Positions 9,645 through 20,742 are shown, numbered from the stretch's first letter. The stretch is 64,000 nt of DNA from Lucinisca nassula (GCA_963580285.1 OY757023.1:90421108-90485107); one strand, 5' to 3'. Program-made: numbers and translations. The notes: generated by a model from the letters alone, not told the origin.

Positions 9645-12600
9645 TAACAAGAGCACCGCAAGCGGCGCCATGCTCGTCTGTTTTTCCATGTCACATGATG
9701 GGTGAGTGTGAGTATGAAGTTTCATGAAGGCAGGCCAAATACTTCTGGAAATATGGTCAAGGTTAAGTTTTTTGGTTAATTTTTCGAAAAATAGGTCAAA
9801 GTTCAAAGGTCAAGGTCACAGGTCAAAAAGGGTGGTATGACTGAAAAGGTCTTGTCCCAAGGAACATTCATGTGAAGTTGGAAGGCTCTGTTGTGAATAG
9901 TATTGAAATAAGAGACAAAAACAATTTAAAACAAGAGGGCCATGATGGCCCTGGATCGCTCACCTGACCCATATGATAGAGTAACAAGTGGGCCTCTGGG
10001 AGGGCCATTATTGACCCCAGGGCTACAATGTGCATAATGTTGAGGGAGGTCTAAAAAGGTGAAGCTTCATACCAAATATCAACAAAGCCTATAATTTGAA
10101 CAATCTTGGCAAAGGTCCACTAGATGAAGCTACACACCAAATATCAAAGCCCTGGGCCTTGGGGTTTCAGAGACGATTTTTTAAAGATATTCCCTACATA
10201 GCCTATGTAAAACCAAATGGCCCCGGGGCGGGGACATTTTGGCCTCAGAGCTATAATTTAAACAATCTTGATAGAGGTCCACTAGATGAAGCTTCACACC
10301 AAATATCAAAGACCTAGGCCTTGCTGTTTCAGGGAAGAAGATTTCCAAAGATTATCTCTATATATAAGTCTATGTAAAACCAAAGGGCCCCAGGGCAGGG
10401 GCTATAATTTGAACAATCTTGGTAGAGGTCCACTAGATGAAGCTCCATACCAAATATCAAAGACATGGGCCTTGTGGTTTCAGAGAAGAAGATTTTTAAA
10501 GATTTACCTATATAAGTCTATGCAAAACAAAAGGGTCTCGGGGCGGGGGCATTTTTGGCCCCAGGACTATAAATTGAATAATCTTGATAGAGGTCCAATA
10601 GATGAAATTGCACACCAAATATCAAAGACCTAGGCCTTGTGGTTTCACAGAAGAAGATTTTTAAAGATTTTCCCTATATAAGTCTATGTAAAACGAAAGG
10701 GCCCCCGAGACAGGGGCGTTTTTGGTCTCAGGGCTATAATTTGAACAATCTTGGTGGAGGTCCACTAGATGAAGCTTCATACCAAATATCAAAGACCAGG
10801 GTTATCTGGTTTCAGAGAAGAAGATTTTTCAAGATTTTCCCTATATACAAGTCTATGTAATACCAAAGGGCCCTGGAGCGGGGGGATTTTTGGCCCCAGG
10901 GCTATAATTTGAACAATCTTGGTAGAGGTCCACAAGATTAAGCTTCATACCAAATATCAAAGACCTAGGCCTTGTGGTTTCACAGAAGAAGATTTTTAAA
11001 GATTTTCCCTATATAAGTCTATGTAAAACCAAAGGGCCCCAAGGCTGGGGCATTTTTTGGTCTCAGGGCTATAATTGAACAATTTTGGTAAAGGTCCACT
11101 AGATGAAGCTTCATACCAAATATCAAAGACCTAGGCCTTGTGAATTCAGAGACAAAAAATTTTCAAGATTTTCCCCATATAAGTCTATGTAAAACCAAAT
11201 GGCCCTGGAGCGGGAGCATTTTTGGCCCATGGGCTATAATTTGAACAATCTTGATAGGGGTCCACTAGGTGAAGCTTCATACCAAATATCAAAGACCTGG
11301 GACATGTGGTTTCAGAGAAGAAGATTTTTTAAGATTTCCCTATATAAGCCTATGTAAAACCAAAGGGTGTCGGGCGTGGGCATTTTTGGCCCAAGCACTA
11401 TAATTTGAACAATCTTGGTAGGGGTCTACTAGGTGTAGCTTCATACCAAATATCAAAGACCTGGGCCTTGCGGTTTCAGAGAAGAAGATTTTTAAAGATT
11501 TTCCCTATATATGCCCATGTAAAACCAAAAGGCCCCGGGGCGGGGGCATTTTTGGCCCCAGCAATATAATTTGAACAATCTTGGTAGGGGTCCACTAGAT
11601 GAAGCTTCATTCTAAATAACAAAAACATGGCCCTTACGGTTTCAGAGAAGAAAATTTTTAAAGATTTTCCCTATATAAGCCTATGAAAAACCAAAGGGCC
11701 CCAGAGCGGGGGCATTTTTGGCCCCAGCACTATAATTTGAACAATCTTCGTAGGGGTCCACAAGATGAAGCCTCATACCAAATATCAAAGACCTGGGCCT
11801 TGCGGTTTCAGAGAAGAAGATTTTTCAAGATTTTCCATATATAAGCCTATGTAAAACCAAAGGGCCCCCGAGCAGGGGCATTTTTGGCCCCAGGGCTATA
11901 ATAGGAACAATCTTGGTATAGGTCCACTAGGTGAAGCTTCATACCAAATATCAAAGACCTAGGCCTTGCGGTTTCAGAGAAGAAGATTTTTAAAGATTTT
12001 TTCCTATTTAAGCCCATGTAAAACCAAAGGGCCCTGGGGCGGGGGCATTTTTGGCCCCAGCACTATAATTTGAACAATCTTGGTAAGGGTCCCCTAGATG
12101 AAGCTTCATACCAAATATCAAAGACCTGGGCCTTACGGTTTCAGAGAAGAAGATTTTTAAAGCTCTTCCCTATATAAGCCCATGTAAAACCAAAGGGCCC
12201 TGGAGTGGGGGCATTTTTGGCCCCAGCACTATAATTTGAACAATCTTGGTAGGGGTCCACTAGATGAAGCTTCATACCAAATATCAAAGACCTGGGCTTT
12301 GTGGTTTCAGAGAAGAAGATTTTTACAGATTTTCCCTATATAAGCCCATGTAAAACCAAAGGGCCCCAGAGCGGGGGCATTTTTGGCCCCAGCACTATAA
12401 TTTGAACAATCTTGGTAGGGGTCCACTAGATGAAGCTTCATACCAAATATCAAAGACCTGGGCCTTACGGTTTCAGAGAAGAAGATTTTTAAAGATTTTC
12501 CCTAATTAAGCCCATGTAAAACCAAAGGGCTCCGGAGCGGGGGCATTTTTGGCCCCAGCACTATAATTTGAACAATCTTGGTAGGGGTCCACTAGATGAA

Positions 12601-14239
12601 GCTTCATACCAAATATCAAAGACCTGGGCCTTGTGGTTTCAGAGAAGAAGATTTTTTAAGTTTTTGGTGAAAAAAATCTATTTTTGGCTCCTATGACCTA
12701 GATGTTCAACGGACCGGAACCATTTGAACAACTTTGAAAGGGGACCACCTAAGGATCATTCCTGTGAAGTTTGGTCAAAATCCGATCAGATGTTTAGGAG
12801 GAGATGTCGTTTGAAGAAATTGTTTACGGATGGACGCACGCACGCATGGACGGACGACGGACGAAAAGTGATCCCAAAAGCTCACCTCGTCACTACGTGA
12901 CGGTGAGCTAAAAAACGGAGAGAAAAGGGGAGATAATTCAATCAAATTGCAAGATGGAGTTATAAAACTTGTAGGGAATGTAGCTCTTGTGATGGTGAGT
13001 ATGTGTATGAAGTTTCATGAAGGTAGGCCAAATACTTTTGGAAATATGGTCAAGGTTAAGGTTTTCGGTTAAATTTTCGAAAAATAGGTCAAAGTTCAAA
13101 GGTCAAGGTCACAGATCAAAAAGTGTGGAATCACTGAAAAGGTCTTGTCCCAAGGAACATTCATGTGAAGTTTGAAGGCTCTGTTGTTAATAGTATTAAA
13201 ATGAGAGCAAAAAATGTGTTTCAGAAAAAAATTGGAAAAGGGGAGATATTCAGCCAAAATCAAAAATGTTGTTATGGTCCTTGGTCAAAATGTAGCTCTT
13301 GTGATGATGAGTGTGTGTATGAAGTTTCATGAGGCTAGGTCTAATACTTTTTAAGTTATAGCCAAGGTTAAGTTTTTTTGGAACGACGACGCAATACGAC
13401 GCCAGACGACGAAAACGACAACGCAGACGCTGGAGTGATGACAATAGCTCGAAAGTTTTTTTTCAAAAAACAGACGAGCTTGGAAATATGGTCAAGGTTA
13501 AGTTTTTTGGTTAATTTTTCGAAAAATAGGTCAAAGTTCAAAGGTCAAGGTCACAGGTCAAAAAGCGTGGTATGACTGAAAAGGTCTTGTCCCAAGGAAC
13601 ATTCATGTGAAGTTGGAAGGCTCTGTTGTGAATAGTATTGAAATAAGAGACAAAAACAATTTAAAAAAAACGGAGAGAAAAGGGGAGATAATTCAATCAA
13701 ATTGCAAGATGGAGTTATAAAACTTGTAGGGAATGTAGCTCTTGTGATGGTGAGTATGTGTATGAAGTTTCATGAAGGTAGGCCAAATACTTTTGGAAAT
13801 ATGGTCAAGGTTAAGGTTTTCGATTAAATTTTCGAAAAATAGGTCAAAGTTCAAAGGTCAAGGTCACAGATCAAAAAGTGTGGAATCACTGAAAAGGTCT
13901 TGTCCCAAGGAACATTCATGTGAAGTTTGAAGGCTCTGTTGTGAATAGTATTAAAATGAGAGCAAAAAATGTGTTTCAGAAAAAAATTGGAAAAGGGGAG
14001 ATAATTCAGCCAAAATCAAAAATGTTGTTATGGTCCTTGGTCAAAATGTAGCTCTTGTGATGATGAGTGTGTGTATGAAGTTTCATGAGGCTAGGTCTAA
14101 TACTTTTTAAGTTATAGCCAAGGTTAAGTTTTTTTTGAACGACGACGCAAGACGACGCCAGACGACGACAACGACAACGCAGACGCCGGAGTGATGACAA
14201 TAGCTCGAAAGTTTTTTTTAAAAAAAACAGACGAGCTAA
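9645..14239. mobile_element. ACAAGAG-headed element E1 (outer), interrupted by E2
   Basis: Starts near 9646 with ACAAGAGCACCGCAAGCGGC and CTCGTCTGTTTTTCC. Ends with AATAGCTCGAAAG then AAAACAGACGAGCTAA at 14239, so the two ends carry a CTCGTCTG inverted pair. Non-coding; it contains GGTCAAAGTTCAAAGGTCAA and ACGACGACGCAAGACG blocks. Its terminal block appears twice (13466-13475 and 14226-14237). The first occurrence is followed directly by internal sequence (TGGAAATATGGTCAAGG), giving two tandem units of about 750 bp once E2 is removed. Confidence 0.75.
9931..12911. mobile_element. ACAAGAG-headed element E2 with about 16 units of a ~165-bp repeat
   Basis: The head is ACAAGAGGGCCATGATGGCC then TGGATCGCTCACC. 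The tail is the hairpin AGCTCACCTCGTCAC / GTGACGGTGAGCTA at 12880-12910. Between them a ~165-bp unit (TTTGAACAATCTTGGTAGGG, CTTCATACCAAATATCAAAG, GTTTCAGAGAAGAAGATTTT, CTATATAAG) repeats tandemly from about 10080 to 12660. The unoccupied target survives at 13651-13680 in the second E1 unit. All frames over it are repeat-driven. Confidence 0.85.
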
Positions 14240-14365
14240 TAAAGGACTTTTTACCTTAATTACTCCAAGATACAAATGCTGTGGACATTTGTTAGAATCG
14301 GCGCGTTGAGGCGATTCTAACAAATATCCACAACATTTGTTTCTTGGCGTGTTAAATAATTACAA
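14240..14365. repeat. N5-like hairpin
   Basis: Arms AATGCTGTGGACATTTGTTA and AACAAATATCCACAACATTT pair around GAATCGGCGCGTTGAGGCGATTC. A second relic of this type is at 36780-36870. Confidence 0.65.
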
Positions 14366-14513
14366 TGTTCTTGAATATCTCCATTAATTGGTCTAATCTC
14401 TAGCTAGGGATTTGTACCATTTGAAATGTCATTATAATAAGTTTTGTGGTTATATCCAATGTCAGTATAAAAATGGATGACTGTATTTAAACCAGAACAT
14501 TTTTGAAAGTTAC

Positions 14514-14607
14514 CTAATACTTGTGCTAGAATTGGAAACCTGTCAGAACCAAACAACATCACAGGTTTCTTTCCAACATGGGCTATTATTGTAGGGGAAC
14601 CAAAAGC
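14514..14607 (-). CDS. GSTK1: GSTK1-like exon 7
   Basis: The minus-strand acceptor TTGTTTACAG opens AFGSPTIIAHVGKKPVML, then FGSDRFPILAQVL, then one G before GTAACT. This is the most diagnostic piece of the gene. FGSPT holds the cis-proline segment of the thioredoxin fold, and FGSD contains the Ser-Asp pair that binds the gamma-glutamyl group of glutathione in known kappa-class structures (family knowledge). The residue between G and P is Ser where mammals have Leu. Entry is phase 0 and exit phase 1. It lies just upstream, in gene sense, of the E1/E2 repeats that fill intron 7. Confidence 0.92.
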
Positions 14608-14649
14608 CTGTAAACAAAAAGCCATAAATAAACATTTATCACATATCCT

Positions 14650-14863
14650 CCAAGAAACTTACAATTCCATCACGTTAACAAGTCCACAAAATGAATACCC
14701 TTGTAAATACCACTTCATATAGAGAAAAGTGTGGTTTATAGGGGTGGGTATTGTTCATTGTCTTTATATTTTTGCTCAAATGCATGGGTTGTGGGTGCTC
14801 GTTAAAACTGCCTCATTGAGGAGGTTCTAAAGAACGCCAACAATCTATGTTTAGTGCAGAAAT
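14650..14863. mobile_element. N5-family palindromic MITE
   Basis: The centre GGTGCTCGTTAAAACTGCCT / GAGGAGGTTCTAAAGAACGC is flanked by TATTTTTGCTC and GTGCAGAAATGAC. The TATAGAGAAAAGTGTGGTTT block is typical of the family. A SINE-B is inserted at its right side. Confidence 0.65.
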
Positions 14864-14874
14864 GACAAATACAT

Positions 14875-15062
14875 CTTTGGCCCCCGCCCATCAGGGCTTG
14901 AAGAAATATATGGGCTGCATGATGCTTCCACGCAGAGCTGAAACCTACCTGCACATTTCATCTCAGTGTCGGGTAAAAGTCCCACAAAATTGGAAGGAAC
15001 GTCTCCATAATGACCTTTACAGTGTTGACCGGGATGCTAAACCTCAAATCAAACAAACAAAA
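14875..15062 (+). mobile_element. SINE-B with internal deletion and 11-bp target duplication
   Basis: GACAAATACAT flanks it at 14864-14874 and 15063-15073. The body lacks about 100 bp of the middle, jumping from GCAGAGCTGAAACCTACC to TCATCTCAGTGTCGGG, but keeps both ends and the CAAATC(AAAC) tail. It sits in the N5 MITE. Confidence 0.85.
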
Positions 15063-15122
15063 GACAAATACATGTAGTTAAAAATTTTCATCTGCAAAAA
15101 TGTGGACTAATGAAAGTCACCA

Positions 15123-16076
15123 TTTTATCATATGACGTCGCGTCTGAGAGTGTAATAACGCCATGTAATATTTTCAATAATCCACTAGTGGATTAAATAT
15201 GCAAATTAGCTAGATACGTCCCGTAACGTTACATGTACAACATCCTTAACGAGGTCGCATTAACTAACGGCGGAATATTGACATTTTTGTAAACAATTGT
15301 GAATAAAATGCGTTTTAAATGTCATATGATAAATAGAATCTTGCGTTCGTGCTTACGTATTATTGAATTTATTAAACTTTTTGAGGAAAAGGGATAAAAT
15401 GCTCGGCAAAGCCTCGCATTTTATCCCTTTTCCTCAACTCGTTTAATAAATTCAATAATACATGAACACTCATGTAAGATCCTCTATATCAACAATTTAT
15501 TAAACCCGTTGAGGAAAAGGGATAAAATGCTCGGCAAAGCCTCGCATTTTATCCCTTTTCCTCAACTTGTTTAATAAATTCAATAATAAATGAACACTCA
15601 TGTAAGATCCTCTATATCAACAATTTATTAAACAAGTTGAGGAAAAGGGATAAAATGCTCGGCAAAGCCTTGCATTTTATCCCTTTTCATCAACTCGTTT
15701 AATAAATTCAATAATACATGAACACTCATGTTAGATCCTCTATATCAACAATTTATTAAACGAGTTGAGGAAAAGGGATAAAATGCGAGGCTTTGCCGAG
15801 CATTTTATCCCTTTTCCTCAACTTGTTTAATAAATTCAATAATACATGAGCACGAATGCAAGATTCTATTTATCATATGACATTTAAAAGGCATTTTATT
15901 CACGATTGTTTACAAAAATGTCAATATTCCGCCGTTAGTTAATGCGACGTCGTTAAGGATGTTGTACATGTAACGTTACAGGACGTATCTAGCTAATTTG
16001 CATATTTAATCCACTAGTGGATTATCGAAAATATTACATGGCGTTATTACACTCTCAGACGCGACGTCATATGATA
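15123..16076. mobile_element. 0.95-kb palindromic element with four internal hairpin units
   Basis: Outer arms are long inverted copies. ATATGACGTCGCGTCTGAGA near 15130 is matched by TCTCAGACGCGACGTCATAT near 16050. CCACTAGTGGATTAAATATG and GCATATTTAATCCACTAGTG also pair. Arms are about 240 bp. Inside, a ~127-bp unit (GAGGAAAAGGGATAAAATGC, loop, GCATTTTATCCCTTTTCCTC, then ATACATGAACACTCATG) repeats four times, each unit itself a hairpin. The loop of the last one is reversed. No coding frame. Partial copies are at 16725 and 36893. Confidence 0.88.
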
Positions 16077-16189
16077 AAAATTATTACAAAAAGTTACAAG
16101 CACAAATGTGCAACTAGTTACATTTCATTTGTTTTTTAATTATTTTTGGAGAACATTACGGTAACACATCCATGTGACATAGTGGATTC

Positions 16190-16720
16190 TTTCATGTCTC
16201 CAAAAGGGTTATAAAACTTATATTTCTGATGAGAATTCGTGATATTTTTACTATTTAAACCCCAAACATAGGTTGTCGGTGCTTGTTAGAACTGCCTCAT
16301 TGAGGCTGTACTAATGAGTACCCACAACCTATGTCTTGGAGCAGAAATAAGAAAGATATTGTATACCCCACAACCCGCAGTTTTTTTCTATGTAAACTGG
16401 GGGTTTAAAGGGGTGTTCATTACACATACTTGTCAACATGATGAAAACCTCATTTGCCATTTCATATGAATCATCTGCAAAATATATTGGCTTGCAGATG
16501 ACATGTATAAAACATCAAGCCAGGTGTCCTCTGAAAAACAAAGCAAACATTATTTGAAAATGTTTGTCAGGTAAAACTGTCCATGTAAAGAAAAACCCTC
16601 TAAACTCTGCTTTATACAGAGAAAAGAGGAGTTTATGTTTTGGAATTCATTATTTTTGCTCTAAAAACATAGATCATGGGTACTCCATTATCTATATTTG
16701 GACCAGAAATAAGAAAAATA
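16190..16720. mobile_element. two N5-family MITEs
   Basis: The first (16190-16440) has GGTGCTTGTTAGAACTGCCT / GAGGCTGTACTAATGAGTAC, flanked by AGCAGAAATAAGAAAGATA. The second (16560-16720) keeps the TTTTGCTC and CAGAAATAAGAAAAATA flanks around a shortened stem. Confidence 0.6.
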
Positions 16721-16724
16721 CATT

Positions 16725-17095
16725 TATCATATGACATCGCGTTTGAGGGTGTAATAACGCCATATAATATTTTCGATAATCCACTAGTGGATTAAATATG
16801 CAAATTAGCTAGATACGTCCGGTAACATTACATATACGACGTCCTTAACGATGTCGCGTTTACTAAAGGCGGAATATTGACACTTTTGTAAAAATCGTGA
16901 ATAAAATGCGTTTTAAATGTCATATGATAAATAGAATCTTGCATTCGAGCTCATATATTATTGAATTTATTAAACGAGTTGAGGAAAAGGGATAAAATGC
17001 TTGGCAAAGCCTCGCATTTTATCCCTTTTTCTCAACTCGTTTAATAAATTCAATAATACATGAACACTCATATAAGATCCTCTATGTATCAAACA
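16725..17095. mobile_element. partial copy of the 0.95-kb palindrome
   Basis: One outer arm (CATATGACATCGCGTTTGAG, CCACTAGTGGATTAAATATG, CGGAATATTGACAC) followed by a single GAGGAAAAGGGATAAAATGC hairpin. The second outer arm is missing. Confidence 0.8.
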
Positions 17096-17212
17096 TTTTC
17101 ATTTGTAAGTTTAATGCTGGTTCTCAAGATAAGAAACATCCCATTTTTTGCTCACAGGTGTGCAATCAATTTGTTGTAATTAGTTGCTTATTGTGATGAG
17201 GTTTTTTTTTGT

Positions 17213-17467
17213 CCCTGTCTACACTATTTAGGTAATTTTGGAGATGTCGCTTCCTATTTTACCAGATACTGAGATGAAATGACATTTCAAGACCTACCAC
17301 CCAAAGAACCCCAAGGGTTTAAGGGATGATCCAACTTGCACCACTTTGCTTGGGCAGGCACAGACCTTAAAGAGGTTAACCAGTACTTAAATGTTGGCTG
17401 GTTTCAGCTCTGCGTGGAAACCCCATGCAGCAGTATCTATTTCTCTAAGCCCCAATGGGCGGGGTCC
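17213..17467 (-). mobile_element. SINE-B, diverged
   Basis: In plus orientation: GATGTCGCTTCCTATTTTAC, ATGAAATGACATTTCAAG, then GCGTGGAAACCCCATGCAG and CCAATGGGCGGGGTCC. It is more diverged than its neighbour at 17494 and no target duplication can be seen. Confidence 0.7.
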
Positions 17468-17493
17468 TTTGCATGTTAAGGGTTTAAAATAGG

Positions 17494-17797
17494 TAATTGT
17501 TTGTTTGATTTGAGGTTTAACGTCCCCATCAACACTGTAAAGGTCATTTTGGAGACGTTGCTTCCAATTTTGTGGGACTTTTACCCGACAATGAGATGAA
17601 ATGACATCTCAAGCCCTGTCACCCAATGAAACAAACAGGTTTTATAAGCATGGACGGTCCGTCACTCACGCCGCTTTGCCTGGGCAGGCTTAGATCCTCT
17701 ACGCGGTTTACCAGTACTCGTGTGCGGGTCGGTTTCAGCTCTGCGTGAAAGCATCATGCAGCCCATCTATTTCTTCAAGCCCCGATGGGCGGGGACC
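17494..17797 (-). mobile_element. SINE-B with 11-bp target duplication
   Basis: TTTAAAATAGG flanks it at 17483-17493 and 17798-17808. It is a full-length minus-strand copy with the GAGGTTTAACGTCCCC end and the CAAGCCCCGATGGGCGGGG end. Confidence 0.85.
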
Positions 17798-17980
17798 TTT
17801 AAAATAGGAAAAAACTGACCAGAAAGTCAGAGTAATGTTTAATAATTCAAAGCTCAGATGGGGTTCGTAGTTATGAAACTTTTTCATGCTCAAATCAAAT
17901 GCGCATGAAATTTGTAGTGCTTTTAAATATTGAAATATGAACTAATCAGGCAATTTTCTTGTTCAGCCATTTATCCTGCT

Positions 17981-17983
<3 letters not shown>

Positions 17984-18039
<56 letters not shown>

Positions 18040-18356
18040 TCGGGTTTAACGTCGCTTTCAACAATTTTTCAGTCATATCACGACGGTGTCTGGTTGCGAC
18101 AGGGAGCCCAATGCTCACTTTTATTGTGCTGCCTCACTGAAGTATCATGTCCCAGACACAGTAAATGATACCACACCCAGTCACATTATCCTGACACTGG
18201 GTCGACCAGTCCTAGCTCTACCCCGTAAATCTGAGTGCCAAGCGAGGAGCAGCTAGTACCATTTTTAACGACTTTGGTATGTTGCGGCGCGGGATCGAAC
18301 CCGTGACCTCCCGTTCCCCGGAGCGCACACTCTACCAACTGAGCTATCGGGGCCGG
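17984..18356 (-). mobile_element. tRNA-headed SINE-A with (CA)n tail and 14-bp target duplication
   Basis: TTTATCCTGCTCAT is duplicated at 17970-17983 and 18357-18370. On the minus strand the head reads CCCCGATAGCTCAGTTGGTA and CACGGGTTCGATCCCG (Pol III A and B boxes). The body ends AGCGACGTTAAACCCGAATT and a (CA)n tail, seen as (TG)n on the plus strand at 17984-18037. It landed in one arm of the 18358-18424 hairpin. A second copy is in the LINE at 34916. Confidence 0.88.
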
Positions 18357-18357
18357 T

Positions 18358-18424
18358 TTATCCTGCTCATAAATTTTGAAATGCCAACAATAGTTGGCAT
18401 TTCAAAATTAATGAGCAGGATAAC
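18358..18424. repeat. short hairpin element
   Basis: TTATCCTGCTCATAAATTTT / AAAATTAATGAGCAGGATAA arms enclose TTTGAAATGCCAAC / GTTGGCATTTCAAA around an AATA loop. It holds the insertion site of SINE-A. Confidence 0.75.
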
Positions 18425-18500
18425 TTCCTACTAAAGTGACTTGAGCATGAAAAAGTGATGGATTAATTGGTGCCCCACTTAACAAATAGTATGTGCTCAC

Positions 18501-18617
18501 CCCATATTTTAATGCTTCATCCGTGTACTGCTTCAATCTGTCTTTCACTGCTTGGTCCTTTATCCTGCTTAGTGCTGACTTTATTTGTTCTTCACTCAAT
18601 CCTGCCTTCTGCCCTGC
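18501..18617 (-). CDS. GSTK1: GSTK1-like exon 6
   Basis: On the minus strand the TCTTCTCTAG acceptor precedes AGQKAGLSEEQIKSALSRIK, then DQAVKDRLKQYTDEALKYG, then GTGAGC. This is 39 codons, phase 0 to phase 0. It matches the GST kappa helical insertion ending in the KY/RYG motif that leads directly into the AFG of exon 7. K, D/E and Q-rich helices are expected here. It can be read as part of a longer minus-strand frame running into the intron, but the splice donor and family match set the end at 18501. Confidence 0.92.
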
Positions 18618-18629
18618 CTAGAGAAGAAA

Positions 18630-18862
18630 ATACCATATTTACTAAGTACAAGTTTTCAGACACCTCAACTCAATACCATTCTTGTTCTAAAATTTGAACA
18701 AGTACAATTTACTGCCTGATATTTTGTCTAGAATAAGCTTGATGAATGGCAGGCAGTGTAGACCCTGATGAGACCCCGATTCTGCACCATCCCATCTGGA
18801 AGTACCTTGTTTGCTAAGGCCTGTCTGTCCAAAAACATACGGAAAGTATGGTACTTTATAGT
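18630..18862. mobile_element. MITE of the GCAAACAGTG group (subfamily a)
   Basis: GCAGGCAGTGTAGACCCTG, then CCTTGTTTGCTAAGGCCTGT and a GTATGGTACTTTATAGTATC end. It includes TTTGAACAAGTACAATTTAC at 18690, an uninterrupted version of the site where E5 inserted at 41812. Confidence 0.55.
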
Positions 18863-18987
18863 ATCAAAACAAGTTTCTGGATTGACTGACTGTGTTAGTG
18901 TTAAATGATATGTCAACCTTTGTGGGTCATTTTGTGTTGTTTCCCAAAGAAAGTTGGGAAAGAGGTAAAAGAGGATAAGAATCTTTC

Positions 18988-19112
18988 ATTGGTGTGAGGG
19001 GTGGATGGAAAAATCCGTCCTGGGGGTCACTGTCATGAGGCTTGCCAAGTGATGCAGGACAGTGATCCCGAGGGACAAATTTTTCTATCCACCCCTCACA
19101 CCCATGTAGAAT
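18988..19112. repeat. hairpin repeat
   Basis: TGGTGTGAGGGGTGGATGG / CTATCCACCCCTCACACCCA and GGGTCACTGTC / GACAGTGATCCC are inverted pairs. Non-coding. Confidence 0.65.
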
Positions 19113-19374
19113 CCTTTTTCTTGCATACCTTCCATTTCTGAGCGTGGATTTTAATACTGAAGTCACTTCTATTGCCGACATCCGCCATGCTGTGATGCCA
19201 ATACCATGATATTGAGTGAGGTGCTGTGACGTCAACTTTAAAGATGGTGCATATGAGGTCGTAACCAGTGCATATCAAACACGTGAAAATATTAGATTTT
19301 TACCCTGACCCTGGGAAATAACACCAGGGTTAGAACAGAATTTCTATCCCAGGCTAAAACCATGGATTTCCTTA

Positions 19375-19590
19375 TCTGGTGTGCAAGACATACCATTATG
19401 ATCTTAAGTATTGGGACAGACAGGCCAAAGCAAACAATGAAGACCCAGATCAGACTGCTCTTGAAGGAGCAGTCTGATCAGGATTTACACTGTTTGCCAT
19501 TCTGTCAGCACCTTTTGGACTCCTTGCTGGATCATGAAACAAAATTGTCAAAATTTTAGAATTAGTGCAAGTCCTAAAGGTGTTCGTATT
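19375..19590. mobile_element. MITE of the GCAAACAGTG group (subfamily a)
   Basis: The stem CAGATCAGACTGCTCTTGAA / GGAGCAGTCTGATCAGG is embedded in AAGTATTGGGACAGACAGGC and CTTGCTGGATCATGAAAC flanks. The same layout recurs at 51836. Confidence 0.7.
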
Positions 19591-19792
19591 TTTAGAGTTT
19601 TTATGCGGATGCTGAAAGCAGGCCTTGCCCAACGGTCAGCTGATATCAGTTGGATGCCCCTGTGATGCAAGAGACGTGATACTGTTCCCTAATCCTACCA
19701 GTTATCATGGAGAATTGTCTACTTTAACCCCTAGAACATCAATTAAGATTTGCAGATGGGCCCCGTCAAGCGATTTTGGTACTTATCGCCTA

Positions 19793-19866
19793 TGCGAGCA
19801 GCGAAGGTTCAGGCGAGCCTGCGCATCTACGCAGTCTTGCCAGAACCTTCGCTGCTCGCTCATACC
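19793..19866. repeat. GC-rich hairpin with 17-bp perfect arms
   Basis: GCGAGCAGCGAAGGTTC and GAACCTTCGCTGCTCGC enclose a ~37-nt loop containing GCGCATCTACGCAG. Surrounding 19600-20100 is otherwise unremarkable; open frames there are the hairpin read through. Confidence 0.7.
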
Positions 19867-20177
19867 AGCAGTGAATCAAGAGGAACCTTCAGACAGAAAG
19901 CTATATCCCTGGCCCCTCTGAATGGCTGGGCATGCGCAGTTAAAATCTGTCATGACGGAATGCTCGAAGACACAAATTCGCTTGGCGGGGCTCAGATATA
20001 GCTTTTACAGAGGTTTTTTTCTCTCCTTTTTTCAGAACAAATAAGGCTTGACATTACATAAAACAACCATGTTATTTCCAAACAAACATTTATAGATCAT
20101 ATAGAACTAGATTGCGCAGTCGATGGTACACCATCGCAAATACCCGCTTTTTCTATGAATAACCCTAATGACTATGT

Positions 20178-20469
20178 TTGTTTGTTTGTTTTATTTGAGG
20201 TTTAACGTCCAGGTCAACATTGTATAGGTCATTTTGGAGGTGTTGCTTCCAATTTTGTGGGACTTTTACCCGACATTGAGATGAAATGACATCTCAAGCC
20301 CTGTCGCCCAATAAAACCAATAGGGTTTATAACCACGGATGGTCCGACTAGTACCGCTTTGCCTGGGTATGCTTAGATCATCTAAGCGGTTTACCACTAC
20401 CCATGTGCAGTCGGTTTCAGCTCTGCATGGAAGCATCATGCAGCCCATCTATTTCTCCAAGCCCCGATG
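20178..20469 (-). mobile_element. SINE-B with 13-bp target duplication
   Basis: CTAATGACTATGT is repeated at 20165-20177 and 20470-20482. The minus-strand 3' end carries an AAAC-repeat tail (GTTTGTTTG on the plus strand). This copy best defines the SINE-B ends. Confidence 0.9.
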
Positions 20470-20517
20470 CTAATGACTATGTATAAGCCAGCCAAAAACT
20501 ACATGTAAGTTAAAACA

Positions 20518-20742
20518 AAATGTGTTTGTCAAACACTGATGTCCTCAGACAGCGCATGTGAAATATTATGGCCAATGTTAAAGTTTTAAAAAGTAGGTCA
20601 AACATCAAGGTCAAGGTCATGAGGTCAAAAATTATGGTACCACTGGAAAGGTCTTGTGACAAGGAATGCACATGTGAAATATGAAAGCCCTATCGCTTAC
20701 CATTCAAAAGTTATGCCCAATGTTAAGGTTTTTGCGGACAGG

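Noticed and set aside
10040..12700. Tandem plus-strand frames (for example 10286-10633) that look like a repetitive protein
   Set aside because: They follow the period of the ~165-bp repeat of E2, are broken by stops, and the same repeat without open frames occurs at 45476 and 48818.
10040..12700. CRISPR-like array
   Set aside because: Repeats are contiguous with no unique spacers, the units are 165 bp, and the DNA is eukaryotic.
14404..14625. 73-codon minus-strand frame taken as a whole protein
   Set aside because: Only its middle (14514-14607) matches GST kappa; the two ends are intron read-through beyond clear splice sites.
17984..18037. (TG)n run as an independent microsatellite
   Set aside because: It is the tail of SINE-A on the opposite strand, inside the SINE's target duplication.
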